Shown here: positions 44,089 to 53,485 of the stretch, piece by piece | Layout of the letters: each line of letters begins with the position of its first letter | How positions within the stretch are numbered: position 1 is the stretch's first letter | Assembly: GCF_016806835.2 (NCBI RefSeq) | Contig: NZ_CP086111.1 | Coordinates: forward strand, 1,995,001-2,059,000 | Reading direction: 5' to 3' | From: Skermanella rosea | GTDB taxonomy: Bacteria > Pseudomonadota > Alphaproteobacteria > Azospirillales > Azospirillaceae | Length of the DNA: 64,000 bases | Position numbers and translations under genes: made by a program | The notes under the pieces: generated by a model | What the model saw: only the letters and a program-made list of their open reading frames with translations | What the model was told of the DNA's origin: nothing | Databases searched by the model: none

Positions 44089-47000
44089 CGGTCGGTCAGC
44101 ACGAACACGGCCGCCGCGGCGACGGCCAGCTGGCTGAGCAGGCCGCCGACATTCTGCGTGAACCGGAAGAAGTGGAACGGCTCCGGGTCCCGGGGCACGA
44201 TGATGGTCGAGCCGGGCATCAGGGCCGTCCGCTCGTGGTTCCAGAAGCTGATCTTGAGCGGCTGGGCGCTGCCGTCCGGCTTCAGCACGAACGCGCGTGA
44301 CGCGTCCGCATACTGGGTCATGCCGCCGGCTTCGCCGATATAGTCGTTCGCGTCCTTCGCGGCGGAGAACTGCAGGCTGGCAGGGGCGAGCACCTCCCCC
44401 GTGACGGTGACGGTCAGCGGGCGTTTCGGAAAGAAGACGCGGTCCCCCGGTTCGAGCACGATGTCCAGCTCCGGGCGGAGCGCCAGCCTTGCCGGGTCCG
44501 CTTCCACCGTGATCCGCCCGATGGGCTGGGCGTCGCGGAACTCGCTCGACAGGGTGCGCGCCTGCTCGATCTGCGCGGCCGGGGGCGGGTCCGGCCGCGC
44601 CAGGACGACCGAGATGTCGCGCTCGATGTTGCGGGCGATGGTTGCGAAGGACTCGGCCTGCTGGCGACGCACGCTCTCCCGCGCGAAGACCGCTCCGGCC
44701 GGATATGCCTGGTCCGTCAGCCCGCCGGCCCGCTTCAGCAGCGACGACAGCCGCTCGCCGCGGATCACGTCGAAGCTGCCGGGGCGCTTGACCTCGCCTT
44801 CTAGGGTCACGGCGTAGGGTTCCCGGTCGCTGAACAGGGGGTTGACCCGGACCGAGTCCCCGGGACCGACGACGGCCGCGAGCCCGTTGGCCGCGTCGAG
44901 GGATACCACCCGCCTCGCGCTGGTCACCGACCCGGCATCTCCCGGCGGCTCCCGGGCGGTGATCTCGACGCTGTTGCGGTCCGCCAGGTCGCTCAGTCCG
45001 CCCGCCGCCGAAAGCAGCAGGTCCAGGCCGACGCTTCCGTCGACCGGGTAGACGCCCGGTTCCCGGACGGCGCCGCGGACATCGACGGAACGGTCGGCCA
45101 GCAGGGCCAGCAGGGCGGGGGACGCCGACTCGCCGGGAAAGGCGCCCAGACCGGCCGGCACCGATCCGGCCTGGCCGGGCCCTCCGGGAGTTCCGGTCCT
45201 GGGCGCCATCGCCGACCGGATCTCCGCGAAGGAGAACAGCCTCACCGTGTCGCCGTCGGCGAGCGGGCGGTCCGAAAGGCCCTGGACGATCTCATGCGGC
45301 GAAAAGGCGATCAGCCGCCCGGTCAGGCGCCGCCGGTCGTACCGCTCGATCACGCCGAACAGCGGGTAAAGCCCGTTGGGCGCCTGGCTGCCGTCGCCGA
45401 GAAGCGCGCGAAGCGACGGCGCCTGGGCCAGCAGCCGCGTGCCCGGGAATCTCGCGTGGCCGGCCAGTTCGATCCGGGGCGACACCGAGTCGACGATGTC
45501 GCCGCCTTCGGCGCCCGCCGCGACGGAGGCCCTTCCCCCGCCCGTTGCCGCGTCCGACACCACGCCGAGCCCCCTCGGGCCGCCGCCCGCCGCGCGCGAC
45601 AGGGTGGCCAGATCCGACCGGTCGGCCGCCGGGTACAATCCGGGCCGGAGGACGCCTCGAACCAGCACCGCATGTTCAATCGCGAAGGCAAGCAGGTCGG
45701 GGTGTTCGTCGAAGACCCGGGGGCACGGCATCGCGGACGGCGCCAGGTCCTTCGCGGCCCGGGCCAGCGGCCCGCGGGCGAGCACCCCCTCCGGGTCGCC
45801 CGAAAGCCGGCGTGCCAGCACCTCGAGGCCCGCGCACTCCGCCGGACCCCGGCTTCGGCCGCCCCGGCGCAACAGGTCGAGGACCGGCCGGGAGGACAGG
45901 AAGCCGACATCCGGCGATCCCAGCACGATGAGGGTATCGTCGCCGCCCAGGAGCCGGTCGGACCTCCCGTCCAGGACGGCCTGGAGATCGACCGGGGACA
46001 GCACCCTGGCGAGGCTGCGGGGATCGGTGGTCTCCAGTGCCGCGAAGGGCAGGTATGGGTCGGCGAGCAGGTCGGTGGAGCCGATCAGGGATGCCAGGGT
46101 CTCCGCCTCGGCCAGGGCGCGCGGTCCCGGCTGGCGCACATGGCCCGCGATGGTCACCGTGCCCCGGCGATGGTCGCGGGCCGGGCTGACGATCAGCAGG
46201 TCGCCGGCCGCGACGGGCCGGTCATCGGGTTCCCCCGGGTCGCGCGTCGCCTCGTCCGGCTCCTCGGCGCCGTCGCTGCCCAGGGCGAATCGGACGATGC
46301 GGACCGGCGCCGGCTGGATCGGGCCGCCCGCCAGGGCGAGGGCGCCGGCCATGGGCAGCGGCGCGCCGTCCGTCTGCGCGGCCGGTGCCAGTTCGTAGAT
46401 TCCCGGGCGCTTGACCTCCCCGGCGACGGCGATGGTGGGACCGATCGGCGGAACCACGATCCGGTCGCCGTCGCGCAGGGCGGGGTCGGAACCGTCGAGA
46501 CCCTGGAGCAGGCCGTAGAAATCGACGGTCCGGGAGCTTCCGCCGCGGATCAGCCGGATCGTCCGCAGGCTTCCGAGGCGGTCCACGCCGCCCGCTGCCA
46601 GGAGAGCGTCGAGCAACGTTCCGGCACCGGATACTTCGTGCCGTCCCGGCGATTTCACGGCGCCCGTGACCAGGATGCCCATCCGGCGCATTCCTTCCAG
46701 GGACAGGTACGCCTCGTGCCCGGCCATGCTGAGCGTCACTTCCGCTTCGAGCTGGCGGCGAAGGTCGGCGATCGTGCGGCCGGCCGCGCGCAGGGGACGC
46801 AGATGGTCGAGAACCACGTCTCCGTTGGAGTCCACCGCGTAGCGGCGGCTCGACGGGTAGGCCGCCCCGTGGATGGTGATCCTCAACTCGTCGCCCGGGC
46901 CGAGCAGGTAGTCGTTCTGGGCGGTGCCGAAGGACGGAGGTACCTTTCCCGGCCTCGGGGCGAAGAGCTCGTAGCCGTACAGCGTCAACGGAGCCCCGGC

Positions 47001-47168
47001 CCGGCGACTGAAAGCGGCCTCGATCGGGCTGACGGTGTCGGCCGACTCCGCAGGCAGCCGTCCGCCGGCTTGGCTCCGGTCGGCCCCGATCGCAGATCCG
47101 AAAAAGCACAGCAATACAATCGCCGACGGTATCAACCGCGCGGTGATCCTGCACGCGGAAGCAAGCAT
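44085..47168 (-). CDS. Very large polysaccharide export protein with many SLBB domains
   Basis: A 1,027-residue outer-membrane export protein (Wza/OPX family). A signal segment (LIPSAIVLLCFFGSAIGA) is followed by the polysaccharide-export domain (YLLGPGDELRITIHGAAYPS, VVLDHLRPLRAAGRTIADLR) and a first SLBB (GILVTGAVKSPGRHEVSGAG). Several further SLBB-like blocks follow (for example IAVAGEVKRPGIYELA, VDVRGAVREPGVYPVDG, VTLEGEVKRPGSFDVI, VTVTGEVLAPASLQF). The last helix is LLSQLAVAAAAVFVLTD. Typical Wza is about 380 residues, so this is an expanded form. I chose the ATG at 47168; the in-frame TTG at 47213 is unlikely. Confidence 0.85.
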   Translation of the reverse strand: MLASACRITARLIPSAIVLLCFFGSAIGADRSQAGGRLPAESADTVSPIEAAFSRRAGAPLTLYGYELFAPRPGKVPPSFGTAQNDYLLGPGDELRITIHGAAYPSSRRYAVDSNGDVVLDHLRPLRAAGRTIADLRRQLEAEVTLSMAGHEAYLSLEGMRRMGILVTGAVKSPGRHEVSGAGTLLDALLAAGGVDRLGSLRTIRLIRGGSSRTVDFYGLLQGLDGSDPALRDGDRIVVPPIGPTIAVAGEVKRPGIYELAPAAQTDGAPLPMAGALALAGGPIQPAPVRIVRFALGSDGAEEPDEATRDPGEPDDRPVAAGDLLIVSPARDHRRGTVTIAGHVRQPGPRALAEAETLASLIGSTDLLADPYLPFAALETTDPRSLARVLSPVDLQAVLDGRSDRLLGGDDTLIVLGSPDVGFLSSRPVLDLLRRGGRSRGPAECAGLEVLARRLSGDPEGVLARGPLARAAKDLAPSAMPCPRVFDEHPDLLAFAIEHAVLVRGVLRPGLYPAADRSDLATLSRAAGGGPRGLGVVSDAATGGGRASVAAGAEGGDIVDSVSPRIELAGHARFPGTRLLAQAPSLRALLGDGSQAPNGLYPLFGVIERYDRRRLTGRLIAFSPHEIVQGLSDRPLADGDTVRLFSFAEIRSAMAPRTGTPGGPGQAGSVPAGLGAFPGESASPALLALLADRSVDVRGAVREPGVYPVDGSVGLDLLLSAAGGLSDLADRNSVEITAREPPGDAGSVTSARRVVSLDAANGLAAVVGPGDSVRVNPLFSDREPYAVTLEGEVKRPGSFDVIRGERLSSLLKRAGGLTDQAYPAGAVFARESVRRQQAESFATIARNIERDISVVLARPDPPPAAQIEQARTLSSEFRDAQPIGRITVEADPARLALRPELDIVLEPGDRVFFPKRPLTVTVTGEVLAPASLQFSAAKDANDYIGEAGGMTQYADASRAFVLKPDGSAQPLKISFWNHERTALMPGSTIIVPRDPEPFHFFRFTQNVGGLLSQLAVAAAAVFVLTDR

Positions 47169-47396
47169 GATCCGTTGTACGTCCGAGAGAAAGTGCCGGA
47201 AGCGGATATGCAACCGGCCGCCATGTACAGACTATCGCATGCTCCTTATGAGGAGGCAACCGGCGACAGGGACTCACCGACGGTTACGCCCGAACGATCC
47301 GCGCAGGCGCGGCCAGGAATGGGCCGTGGCCGCGGCTGCGGCATTTTCGCCGTGACAGGCGCCGACGGCCCTTCCGGGCAGGTTCCGGCTGGGCGG

Positions 47397-48278
47397 TCAG
47401 CGCCGGATCTGCCGATGGCCGTCCAGGGTGAGGATCGGATCGTAAAGCTCGGGCCGGCGGTCGCGGAACAGGCCCCAGGAGGCGCGCGCCGCCCGCAGCC
47501 GGTCGAGATCGAACGTGGCCGTCAGCACCGCCTCCTGATCGCGCGGCGCTTCGACCACCTTCTCGCCCTGGGGACCGGCGATGAAGGACGACCCATAGAA
47601 GGTGATGCTCGACGCCTCGGCCTTTTCGACTCCGATGCGGTTGCTGGCGACCAGGGGCATCAGGTTCGCGCCGGCATGCCCCTGCATCACCCTCTGCCAG
47701 TGATCGCGGCTGTCGATGCCCGCGTCCTGGGGCTCGGAGCCGATGGCGGTCGGGTAGAAGAGGACTTCCGCCCCCATCAGCGCCATGCAGCGCGCCGATT
47801 CGGGGAACCACTGGTCCCAGCAGATCGCCGCTCCGATCGTCGCATAACGGGTCTTGAACACCTGGAAACCGGTATCACCCGGATTGAAATAGTATTTTTC
47901 CTGGTATCCCGGCCCGTCGGGGATATGGGACTTGCGGTAGGTCCCGAGAATCCGGCCATCGACGTCGATCATGGCGAGGGAATTGTAGTGGGCATTGTTC
48001 GCCCGTTCGAAGAAGCTGACCGGAAGGACCACCTGCAGTTCGGCGGCCAATGCGCTCATACGCCGCAGGACGGGATGATCGTCGACCGGCGCCGCCAGCG
48101 CGAACAGTTCCTGTTTCTGATCCTGGCAGAAATAAGGAGTTTCGAACAGTTCCTGAAGCAGAATGATTTGCGCGCCCTCGCGCGCGGCATGGCGCACGAG
48201 CCGTTCCGCCGTCGCCACATTGGCTTCCCTATCCCAGGTGCAACTGGTCTGGGTCGCGGCAAGTGTCACGTTTCTCAT
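47397..48278 (-). CDS. aguB: Carbon-nitrogen hydrolase, N-carbamoylputrescine amidase-like
   Basis: A nitrilase-superfamily enzyme of 293 residues. The Glu-Lys-Cys triad is visible: Glu in IILLQELFETPYFCQ, Lys in GTYRKSHIPDGPGYQE and Cys in IGAAICWDQWFPESARCM. The strong similarity in order and spacing to AguB suggests conversion of N-carbamoylputrescine to putrescine in the arginine-decarboxylase route. No agmatine deiminase gene is adjacent. I chose the ATG at 48278 because GAGGAG lies 5 nt upstream. Confidence 0.83.
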   Translation of the reverse strand: MRNVTLAATQTSCTWDREANVATAERLVRHAAREGAQIILLQELFETPYFCQDQKQELFALAAPVDDHPVLRRMSALAAELQVVLPVSFFERANNAHYNSLAMIDVDGRILGTYRKSHIPDGPGYQEKYYFNPGDTGFQVFKTRYATIGAAICWDQWFPESARCMALMGAEVLFYPTAIGSEPQDAGIDSRDHWQRVMQGHAGANLMPLVASNRIGVEKAEASSITFYGSSFIAGPQGEKVVEAPRDQEAVLTATFDLDRLRAARASWGLFRDRRPELYDPILTLDGHRQIRR

Positions 48279-48290
48279 CATTCTCCTCAC

Positions 48291-48851
48291 GAAACGATCG
48301 GGCCCGCATGTCGGTCGGGCCGCGTGGAAGGCCGGCTGGAAAGCCTGTCAACAGATGGGGGCAGGCAACCGCGGATGGTAGGGGGCGCAGGTCGAGGGCG
48401 ACGACCGCGCCCGGCATGATCCCGTGGCCGTGCCCGGGAGGATTTCAGGACTACCGGACACGCCATCTTCCGAGCTTCGAAATCTCAGCTAATTTTCTCC
48501 AATTAAGAGAGAGTTTACGGACTGGCGATACGGTCCCGCGTGGCATGGCAATACATGAGAAGCCACCACATCATATAAGAACCAAGTAGTCTATTGGTTC
48601 GATATCTAATTAATCGGTCCGCAGGTTGCGACCGGTGAAGTAGTAGATTGCAAGGGGAAAAAATATTATCGTTGCAGCTAATCTTTCTCTAAAAACGATT
48701 GGCCACGATGCATAGTGGTGCCATCATGCAAGACGGTTCAATGAGTGGTTATTATGGGACGAAGGAATTTGATGTGTATCCGCCGCACCATAGGTAAGAA
48801 CTATGGATGCAAAGACAGTTAAGACGCCATAGGCTACGAGAGAATCTTTAC
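48291..48851. other. AT-rich gene-free region
   Basis: About 560 nt without a convincing gene. From about 48480 to 48840 the sequence is far richer in A and T than the rest of the window. It contains an inverted repeat GAACCAA (48579-48585) with TTGGTTC (48594-48600), 8 nt apart. It probably carries the promoter of the MarR gene. Confidence 0.5.
48579..48600. promoter_or_regulatory. Inverted repeat, possible operator
   Basis: GAACCAA and TTGGTTC are perfect 7-nt arms separated by 8 nt. The position, about 250 nt before the MarR-type gene in an AT-rich stretch, fits an operator or the base of a leader hairpin. There is no further support. Confidence 0.35.
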
Positions 48852-49361
48852 ATGCCCGAAAGTATCGCGAATTTTGGTCGAAAGATCCAATATGCGTCCG
48901 AAAGGCCGGCTGGGCAGTCAAACCCGCAGAGCGACAATAGTGTCGGCTATGTGGTAAGGGATGTTCACCGCGCCTTCTCCCGTTCATTGCAGGCCAAGAT
49001 CGCTGCCCACGGCGTAAGCATGGGACAATGGTTCTTTCTTCGCGCCTTATGGGATGAGGACGGGCTTACACAGCGCGAACTCAGCCAGCGCGTAGGCATG
49101 ATGGAGCCGACTACTGTCACGGCCCTCAACAGCATGGAGCGGCGCGGCCTCGTCGAGCGCGTTCGCAACCCCCACGACCGCCGGAAAGTGAACATCTATC
49201 TCACTCCCAAGGGGCGCGGGCTTCGCGACGTCCTGCTCCCCTGCGCGGCGGATGTCAGCGAACTGGCGACCCGCGGCATCGATCCCGCCGATCTCGCCCT
49301 GGCGATCAACGTCCTGCACCGCATGATGGTCAATCTCGGCGAGAACGGCGACGCGATCTGA
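48852..49361 (+). CDS. MarR-family transcriptional regulator
   Basis: A 169-residue winged-helix regulator. The core reads GVSMGQWFFLRALWDEDGLT, QRELSQRVGMMEPTTVTALN and MERRGLVERVRNPHDRRKV, all typical of MarR proteins. The last part is a dimerisation helix. A start at the ATG 48852 (MPESIANFG) was chosen over an upstream in-frame ATG at 48807. The target genes are unknown. Confidence 0.87.
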   Translation: MPESIANFGRKIQYASERPAGQSNPQSDNSVGYVVRDVHRAFSRSLQAKIAAHGVSMGQWFFLRALWDEDGLTQRELSQRVGMMEPTTVTALNSMERRGLVERVRNPHDRRKVNIYLTPKGRGLRDVLLPCAADVSELATRGIDPADLALAINVLHRMMVNLGENGDAI

Positions 49362-49396
49362 CCTCGGCGCGACCCGAACCGCTCCTCCGGGGCTGA

Positions 49397-50695
49397 TCAG
49401 TCCTCGTCGTCGGGCGAGTGCGCCGGCATCGCGGCGCCGTCGAGGCGCGCTCCTTCAAGGTTGACGTCCTTGAGGTTGGCGTCGATCAGGATCGCATCGG
49501 TCAGGTCGGCGAAACCGAGGTCGGCTCCGGAAAGATTGGCGCCCCGCAGATTGGTCCTGCGCAGGCTGGCGCCGATGAGCTTCGCTTCGCTGAGGTTGGC
49601 GGGCCACATCCGGCCGGTCGCCTTGCCGGTGGGGCCCTTTATGTCCACCGAACCCAGCTCCGCACCGTCCAGCCGCGCCCCGCTGAGATCGCTGCCGCGG
49701 AAATTGGTGCCGTCCAGCGTCGCATTGGACAGGTTGCATTCCCTGAGGTCCGCGAGCGAAAGGTCCGACATGACCAGGAGCGCCTCGGAGACGTTGGCGC
49801 CGACCAGTTTGATGCCTTTCAGATTGGCACCGGAGAGATTGACCCCGCTCAGGTCGATATGGGCCAGATCCTCGGATTGGAGATCGGCACGCTGACCGGC
49901 GGCGCCGTTGCTGTTGATCCAGTTGTAGTGCCCCTCGAGGCTGCGCTGGATCCTCAGCGAGAAATTCTCGGCCGTGCGGGCGATATTGGCGCCGGTGCAG
50001 TCTGCGCCGGACAGGTCGACCCCCTCCAGCTTGGCGCCCAGCAGGTCGGCGTTCTTGAGGATCGCCCCGGCCAGGATGGCACCGGCGAGGTTGCAGTCGC
50101 GCAGCACGGCTCCCGTCAGGTTGGCGCCGCTCAGGTTGACGCCCTTCAGGTCGGCCCTGGAGAGGTTGGTGTTCTTGACGTTGGCGCCGCTGAGGTTGAC
50201 GCCGGTCATGATCGCGCCCTGGCAGTCCGCTCCGGACATGCTGACCTCGGACATGTCGGCGCCCGACAGGTTGGCCCGGGACAGCAGGGCGTCGTCGAAG
50301 TTCGCCCCGGTAAGGTCCGATTTGAGCACCTGGGCGCCCGAAGAGCGCCCGTCGAGCAGGGCGCCGCCCCGCAGGTCGGCTTCCCGGAGGATCGCCCCCT
50401 TCAGGCGGGCGCCCCGCATGTGGGCGCCCCTCATGTCGGCCCGGTAGAAGTTGCAGCCCGACATGTCGGCCTTGGTCAGGTGCGCGGCGAACATGTCCGA
50501 GTAGCTCAGGTTGGCCTTGTTCATGTCGCAGCCCGACATGTTGGCGCCCGACAGCTTCGCCGATTGCAGATTGGAGCCCGCCAGATGCATCCCCTGGAGA
50601 TCGATCATCGCCAGATTGGCCCTTACACCCCCGGCCCGTTTGCTCAGCCAACGCTCATGCTTGTCGAGGATGGCGACCAATTCGTGTGGGGTCAT
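49397..50695 (-). CDS. Pentapeptide-repeat protein
   Basis: A 432-residue protein that is almost wholly a pentapeptide-repeat beta-helix (A-N/D-L-x-x pattern), for example LSGANMSGCDMNKANLSYSD and LSGVNLSGANLKGIKLVGAN. The repeats are broken only once, around residues 255-285 (FSLRIQRSLEGHYNWINSNG), which divides two helices. An N-terminal cap (TPHELVAILDKHERWLSKRA) is present. No signal peptide. Some such proteins bind topoisomerases as DNA mimics, but the role here is unknown. It is convergent with the MarR gene. Confidence 0.88.
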   Translation of the reverse strand: MTPHELVAILDKHERWLSKRAGGVRANLAMIDLQGMHLAGSNLQSAKLSGANMSGCDMNKANLSYSDMFAAHLTKADMSGCNFYRADMRGAHMRGARLKGAILREADLRGGALLDGRSSGAQVLKSDLTGANFDDALLSRANLSGADMSEVSMSGADCQGAIMTGVNLSGANVKNTNLSRADLKGVNLSGANLTGAVLRDCNLAGAILAGAILKNADLLGAKLEGVDLSGADCTGANIARTAENFSLRIQRSLEGHYNWINSNGAAGQRADLQSEDLAHIDLSGVNLSGANLKGIKLVGANVSEALLVMSDLSLADLRECNLSNATLDGTNFRGSDLSGARLDGAELGSVDIKGPTGKATGRMWPANLSEAKLIGASLRRTNLRGANLSGADLGFADLTDAILIDANLKDVNLEGARLDGAAMPAHSPDDED

Positions 50696-50977
50696 GAAGT
50701 GGTCCGTTCGAAATGGGGAATGCGGGATATGTCGCGGCTGTTCGGCGGGATCGAGGCTGAACGGCGCTCCCCGGTGTGGGACGCCGTCCGGCACTCTGCC
50801 GGAAAGCGGTTAAGATCCAGTTGCCGAGCGCGCACGGCCCGCAAGGCGGGGCCGACGGGCGCACAAGCGGGTTGACGATCTCCCCTGAATCGATGAACAC
50901 CTCCGGACGGTCGGCCGTTATCGTGCCGAGGCCCCCGGTCGGGGCCCGCAATGACCCTGGATGCAAGGAAGCGGAAC

Positions 50978-51700
50978 ATGCCGTCAGGACACACCGTGGT
51001 CGCGTTCGATACCGAACTGACCACGCTGCACAGGAAGATCGCCGAGATGGGCGGCCTTGCCGAGGAGCAGTTGATGCGTGCCATGGAGGCCCTGGTCTCC
51101 CGCGACGAGAACCTCGCGAGCAGCATCATCGGCCGCGATGCCGAGATCGACAGGGGCGAAGCGGAGGTGGAGGCCCTCGCGGTACGGGTCCTTGCCCTGC
51201 GCCAGCCGATGGCCAAGGACCTGCGGCAGGTGATCACCGCGCTCAAGGTGAGCACGAACCTGGAGCGGATCGGCGACTTCGCGAGCAACTGCGCCAAGCG
51301 GGTGATGGCGCTTTCGCAAGTGCCGCCCGCGGGTCCGATGAAGTCCCTGAACCGAATGGGCGTCACCACGGCCGGCATGGTCCACGATGTCGTCAAGGCC
51401 TATGTGGACGAGGACTACGATCTCGCGATGGCGGTCCGCGACCGCGACGCCGAGGTCGACGCCGTCTACACCAGTCTGTTCCGGGAACTGCTGACCTACA
51501 TGATGGAGTCGCCCCAGCAGATCACCGCCTGCACGCACCTGATGTTCATCGCCAAGAACCTGGAGCGGATCGGCGACCATGCGACCAACGTCGCCGAAAC
51601 GGTCTGCTTCCTGGTCAAGGGGCGCCTGCCCGGCGAGGAGCGGATGAAGGAGGACTTGAGCAGCTTCACGGTGGTCAACCCCCGCGAGCCCCAGGGATAA
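50978..51700 (+). CDS. phoU: Phosphate transport system regulator PhoU
   Basis: A 240-residue PhoU protein, which links the Pst transporter to the PhoR/PhoB system. It has two repeated helical PhoU domains with metal-binding motifs: EVEALAVRVLALRQPMAKDL, then NLERIGDFASNCAKR, and in the second half NLERIGDHATNVAETV. pst genes and phoB are not adjacent. I chose the ATG at 50978; the upstream ATG at 50951 is possible. Confidence 0.9.
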   Translation: MPSGHTVVAFDTELTTLHRKIAEMGGLAEEQLMRAMEALVSRDENLASSIIGRDAEIDRGEAEVEALAVRVLALRQPMAKDLRQVITALKVSTNLERIGDFASNCAKRVMALSQVPPAGPMKSLNRMGVTTAGMVHDVVKAYVDEDYDLAMAVRDRDAEVDAVYTSLFRELLTYMMESPQQITACTHLMFIAKNLERIGDHATNVAETVCFLVKGRLPGEERMKEDLSSFTVVNPREPQG

Positions 51701-51877
51701 CCCCGGGGCGAACGGCCGGCCGCGCTGCGACGGCGGAGCGGGAGGATGTCGCCTTCCGATATTGCCGCGGGGCGCCGGATGTTCTTTCGCACTGCGGCGG
51801 AGCGCGGTATCATGCCGCATCATTGGGTTGGCGGGATGACGCTGCATGAAATCTGCCGATAGTTCCCGCTCTTGACG

Positions 51878-52768
51878 ATGGCGCCGGATACCTCGCTTCC
51901 CGCCGCCCTTTCCTCCCGAACCGAACAGCCCCGCCTGAAGATCCACGGCGCCGCCCGGGTCCGATTCGAGCATCGGGCCGGGACGACGCGGCTCGCCACC
52001 CTCTATCACCACGACCCCCTGCGGGTGCTGTTCCCGAACCCACGGGTCGGCGACCTGCCGGTCGCGACCCTGGTGACGACTTCCGGCGGGCTGGTCGGCG
52101 GCGACCGGGTCGACGTTTCGATCGAGGTTGGCCCCGGCGCCTCGGCGCTGGTCACGACCCAGGCGGCCGAGAAGATCTACCGGTCCACCGGCGCCGACGT
52201 CCATGTTTCGACCGGCGTGGCCGTCGGTGCCGGGGGATGGCTCGAATGGCTGCCGCAGGAGGCGATCCTGTTCGACGGCGCCCGGCTGCGCCGCGCCACG
52301 ACCGTCCACCTGGAGGCGTCCTCCCGCCTGATGGCGGGCGAGCTTCTGGTGTTCGGCCGGATCGCGAGCGGCGAACGGTTCACCCGCGGGCTCGCGCGCG
52401 ACTCCTGGGAGGTCCGCCGGGACAGCAGGCTGGTCTGGGCCGACGCGCTGCACCTGGACGGCGACGTCCGAAGCGCGCTGGACCACCCCGCCTGTTTCGG
52501 GGGAGCCGCCGCCTATGGCACGATCCTTTACGCGGCGCCCGATGCCGCGCGCCATCTGGACGCGGCGCGCCGCTTGATCGACACTGTGGTGTCCGGGGCG
52601 CCGCCCGGCGTCCTCGCCGCGGCGACCTGCCTGGACGGCATGCTGGTCATCCGCTGGCTCGGCGACCGGGCGCACCATGTGCGGCGCGCCTATGCGGGCT
52701 TCTGGGCCGGGTTCAGGGCTCACGCCGCCGGGCTGCCGGCGCGTCTGCCCCGCCTGTGGGACGTGTGA
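51878..52768 (+). CDS. ureD: Urease accessory protein UreD
   Basis: UreD (UreH) forms the scaffold of the nickel-insertion complex with UreF and UreG. The 296-residue protein shows the family signatures TTSGGLVGGDRVDVSIEVGP, ALVTTQAAEKIYRS, GWLEWLPQEAILFDGARL, and TVHLEASSRLMAGELLVFGR. It is the first gene of the urease operon ureDABCEFG, with the ATG 6 nt after a TTG. The gap to ureA is 47 nt. Confidence 0.9.
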   Translation: MAPDTSLPAALSSRTEQPRLKIHGAARVRFEHRAGTTRLATLYHHDPLRVLFPNPRVGDLPVATLVTTSGGLVGGDRVDVSIEVGPGASALVTTQAAEKIYRSTGADVHVSTGVAVGAGGWLEWLPQEAILFDGARLRRATTVHLEASSRLMAGELLVFGRIASGERFTRGLARDSWEVRRDSRLVWADALHLDGDVRSALDHPACFGGAAAYGTILYAAPDAARHLDAARRLIDTVVSGAPPGVLAAATCLDGMLVIRWLGDRAHHVRRAYAGFWAGFRAHAAGLPARLPRLWDV

Positions 52769-52815
52769 GGTGTGCTGCGCATGAGGCTTGAGACGATGCA
52801 AGTGGGGACGGAGCC

Positions 52816-53118
52816 ATGAACCTTTCGCCGCGTGAGAAGGACAAACTGCTGGTCGCCATGGCGGCGACGGTGGCACGGCGCCGGCTGGAGCGGGGCGTCA
52901 AGCTGAACTATCCGGAGGCGATCGCCCTGATCACCGACTTCGTCGTCGAGGGCGCCCGCGACGGCAGGACCGTCGCCGAGCTGATGCGCGACGGCGCGGA
53001 GGTGCTCACCCGCGACCAGGTGATGGAGGGGATTCCGGAGATGATCCACGAGATCCAGGTCGAGGCCACGTTCCCCGACGGCACCAAGCTCGTCACCGTC
53101 CACCTGCCGATCCGCTGA
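52816..53118 (+). CDS. ureA: Urease subunit gamma
   Basis: The small gamma subunit, 100 residues, of the three-chain urease. The family start [20 protein letters not shown] and the block [20 protein letters not shown] are unmistakable. [19 protein letters not shown] closes the chain. A GGAG site precedes the ATG. It assembles with UreB and UreC. Confidence 0.95.
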   Translation: MNLSPREKDKLLVAMAATVARRRLERGVKLNYPEAIALITDFVVEGARDGRTVAELMRDGAEVLTRDQVMEGIPEMIHEIQVEATFPDGTKLVTVHLPIR

Positions 53119-53129
53119 AGGAGGTTGCC

Positions 53130-53435
53130 ATGATTCCCGGCGAGTTGCTGGTCCGGCCCGGAGAGATCGACCTGAACGAGGGGCGGGAGACCGTCAGCCT
53201 CGACGTCGCCAACACGGGCGACCGTCCGATCCAGGTCGGATCCCACTATCATTTCTACGAGACCAACGGGGCGCTGTCCTTCGACCGCGAGAAGGCGCGT
53301 GGCTTCCGGCTGGACATTCCCGCCGGCACGGCGGTCCGGTTCGAGCCCGGGCAGACCCGCACGGTCAACCTGGTCGCCTATGCCGGCGGCCGCGAAGTCC
53401 ACGGCTTCACCGGCCGGATCAACGGCAGGCTCTAG
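53130..53435 (+). CDS. ureB: Urease subunit beta
   Basis: The beta subunit, 101 residues. Diagnostic segments are [40 protein letters not shown] and [20 protein letters not shown]. It lies 11 nt after ureA with AAGGAGG before the ATG. It folds beside UreC in the enzyme. Confidence 0.95.
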   Translation: MIPGELLVRPGEIDLNEGRETVSLDVANTGDRPIQVGSHYHFYETNGALSFDREKARGFRLDIPAGTAVRFEPGQTRTVNLVAYAGGREVHGFTGRINGRL

Positions 53436-53485
53436 TCCAGAAGTCCCTTCTTCAGGTTTCCATCCATCCGGGGAAAGCGTCCGCC

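Noticed and set aside
48724-48987. A small minus-strand gene overlapping the MarR start
   Set aside because: The translation has no recognisable pattern, lies partly over the MarR coding region and has no ribosome site.
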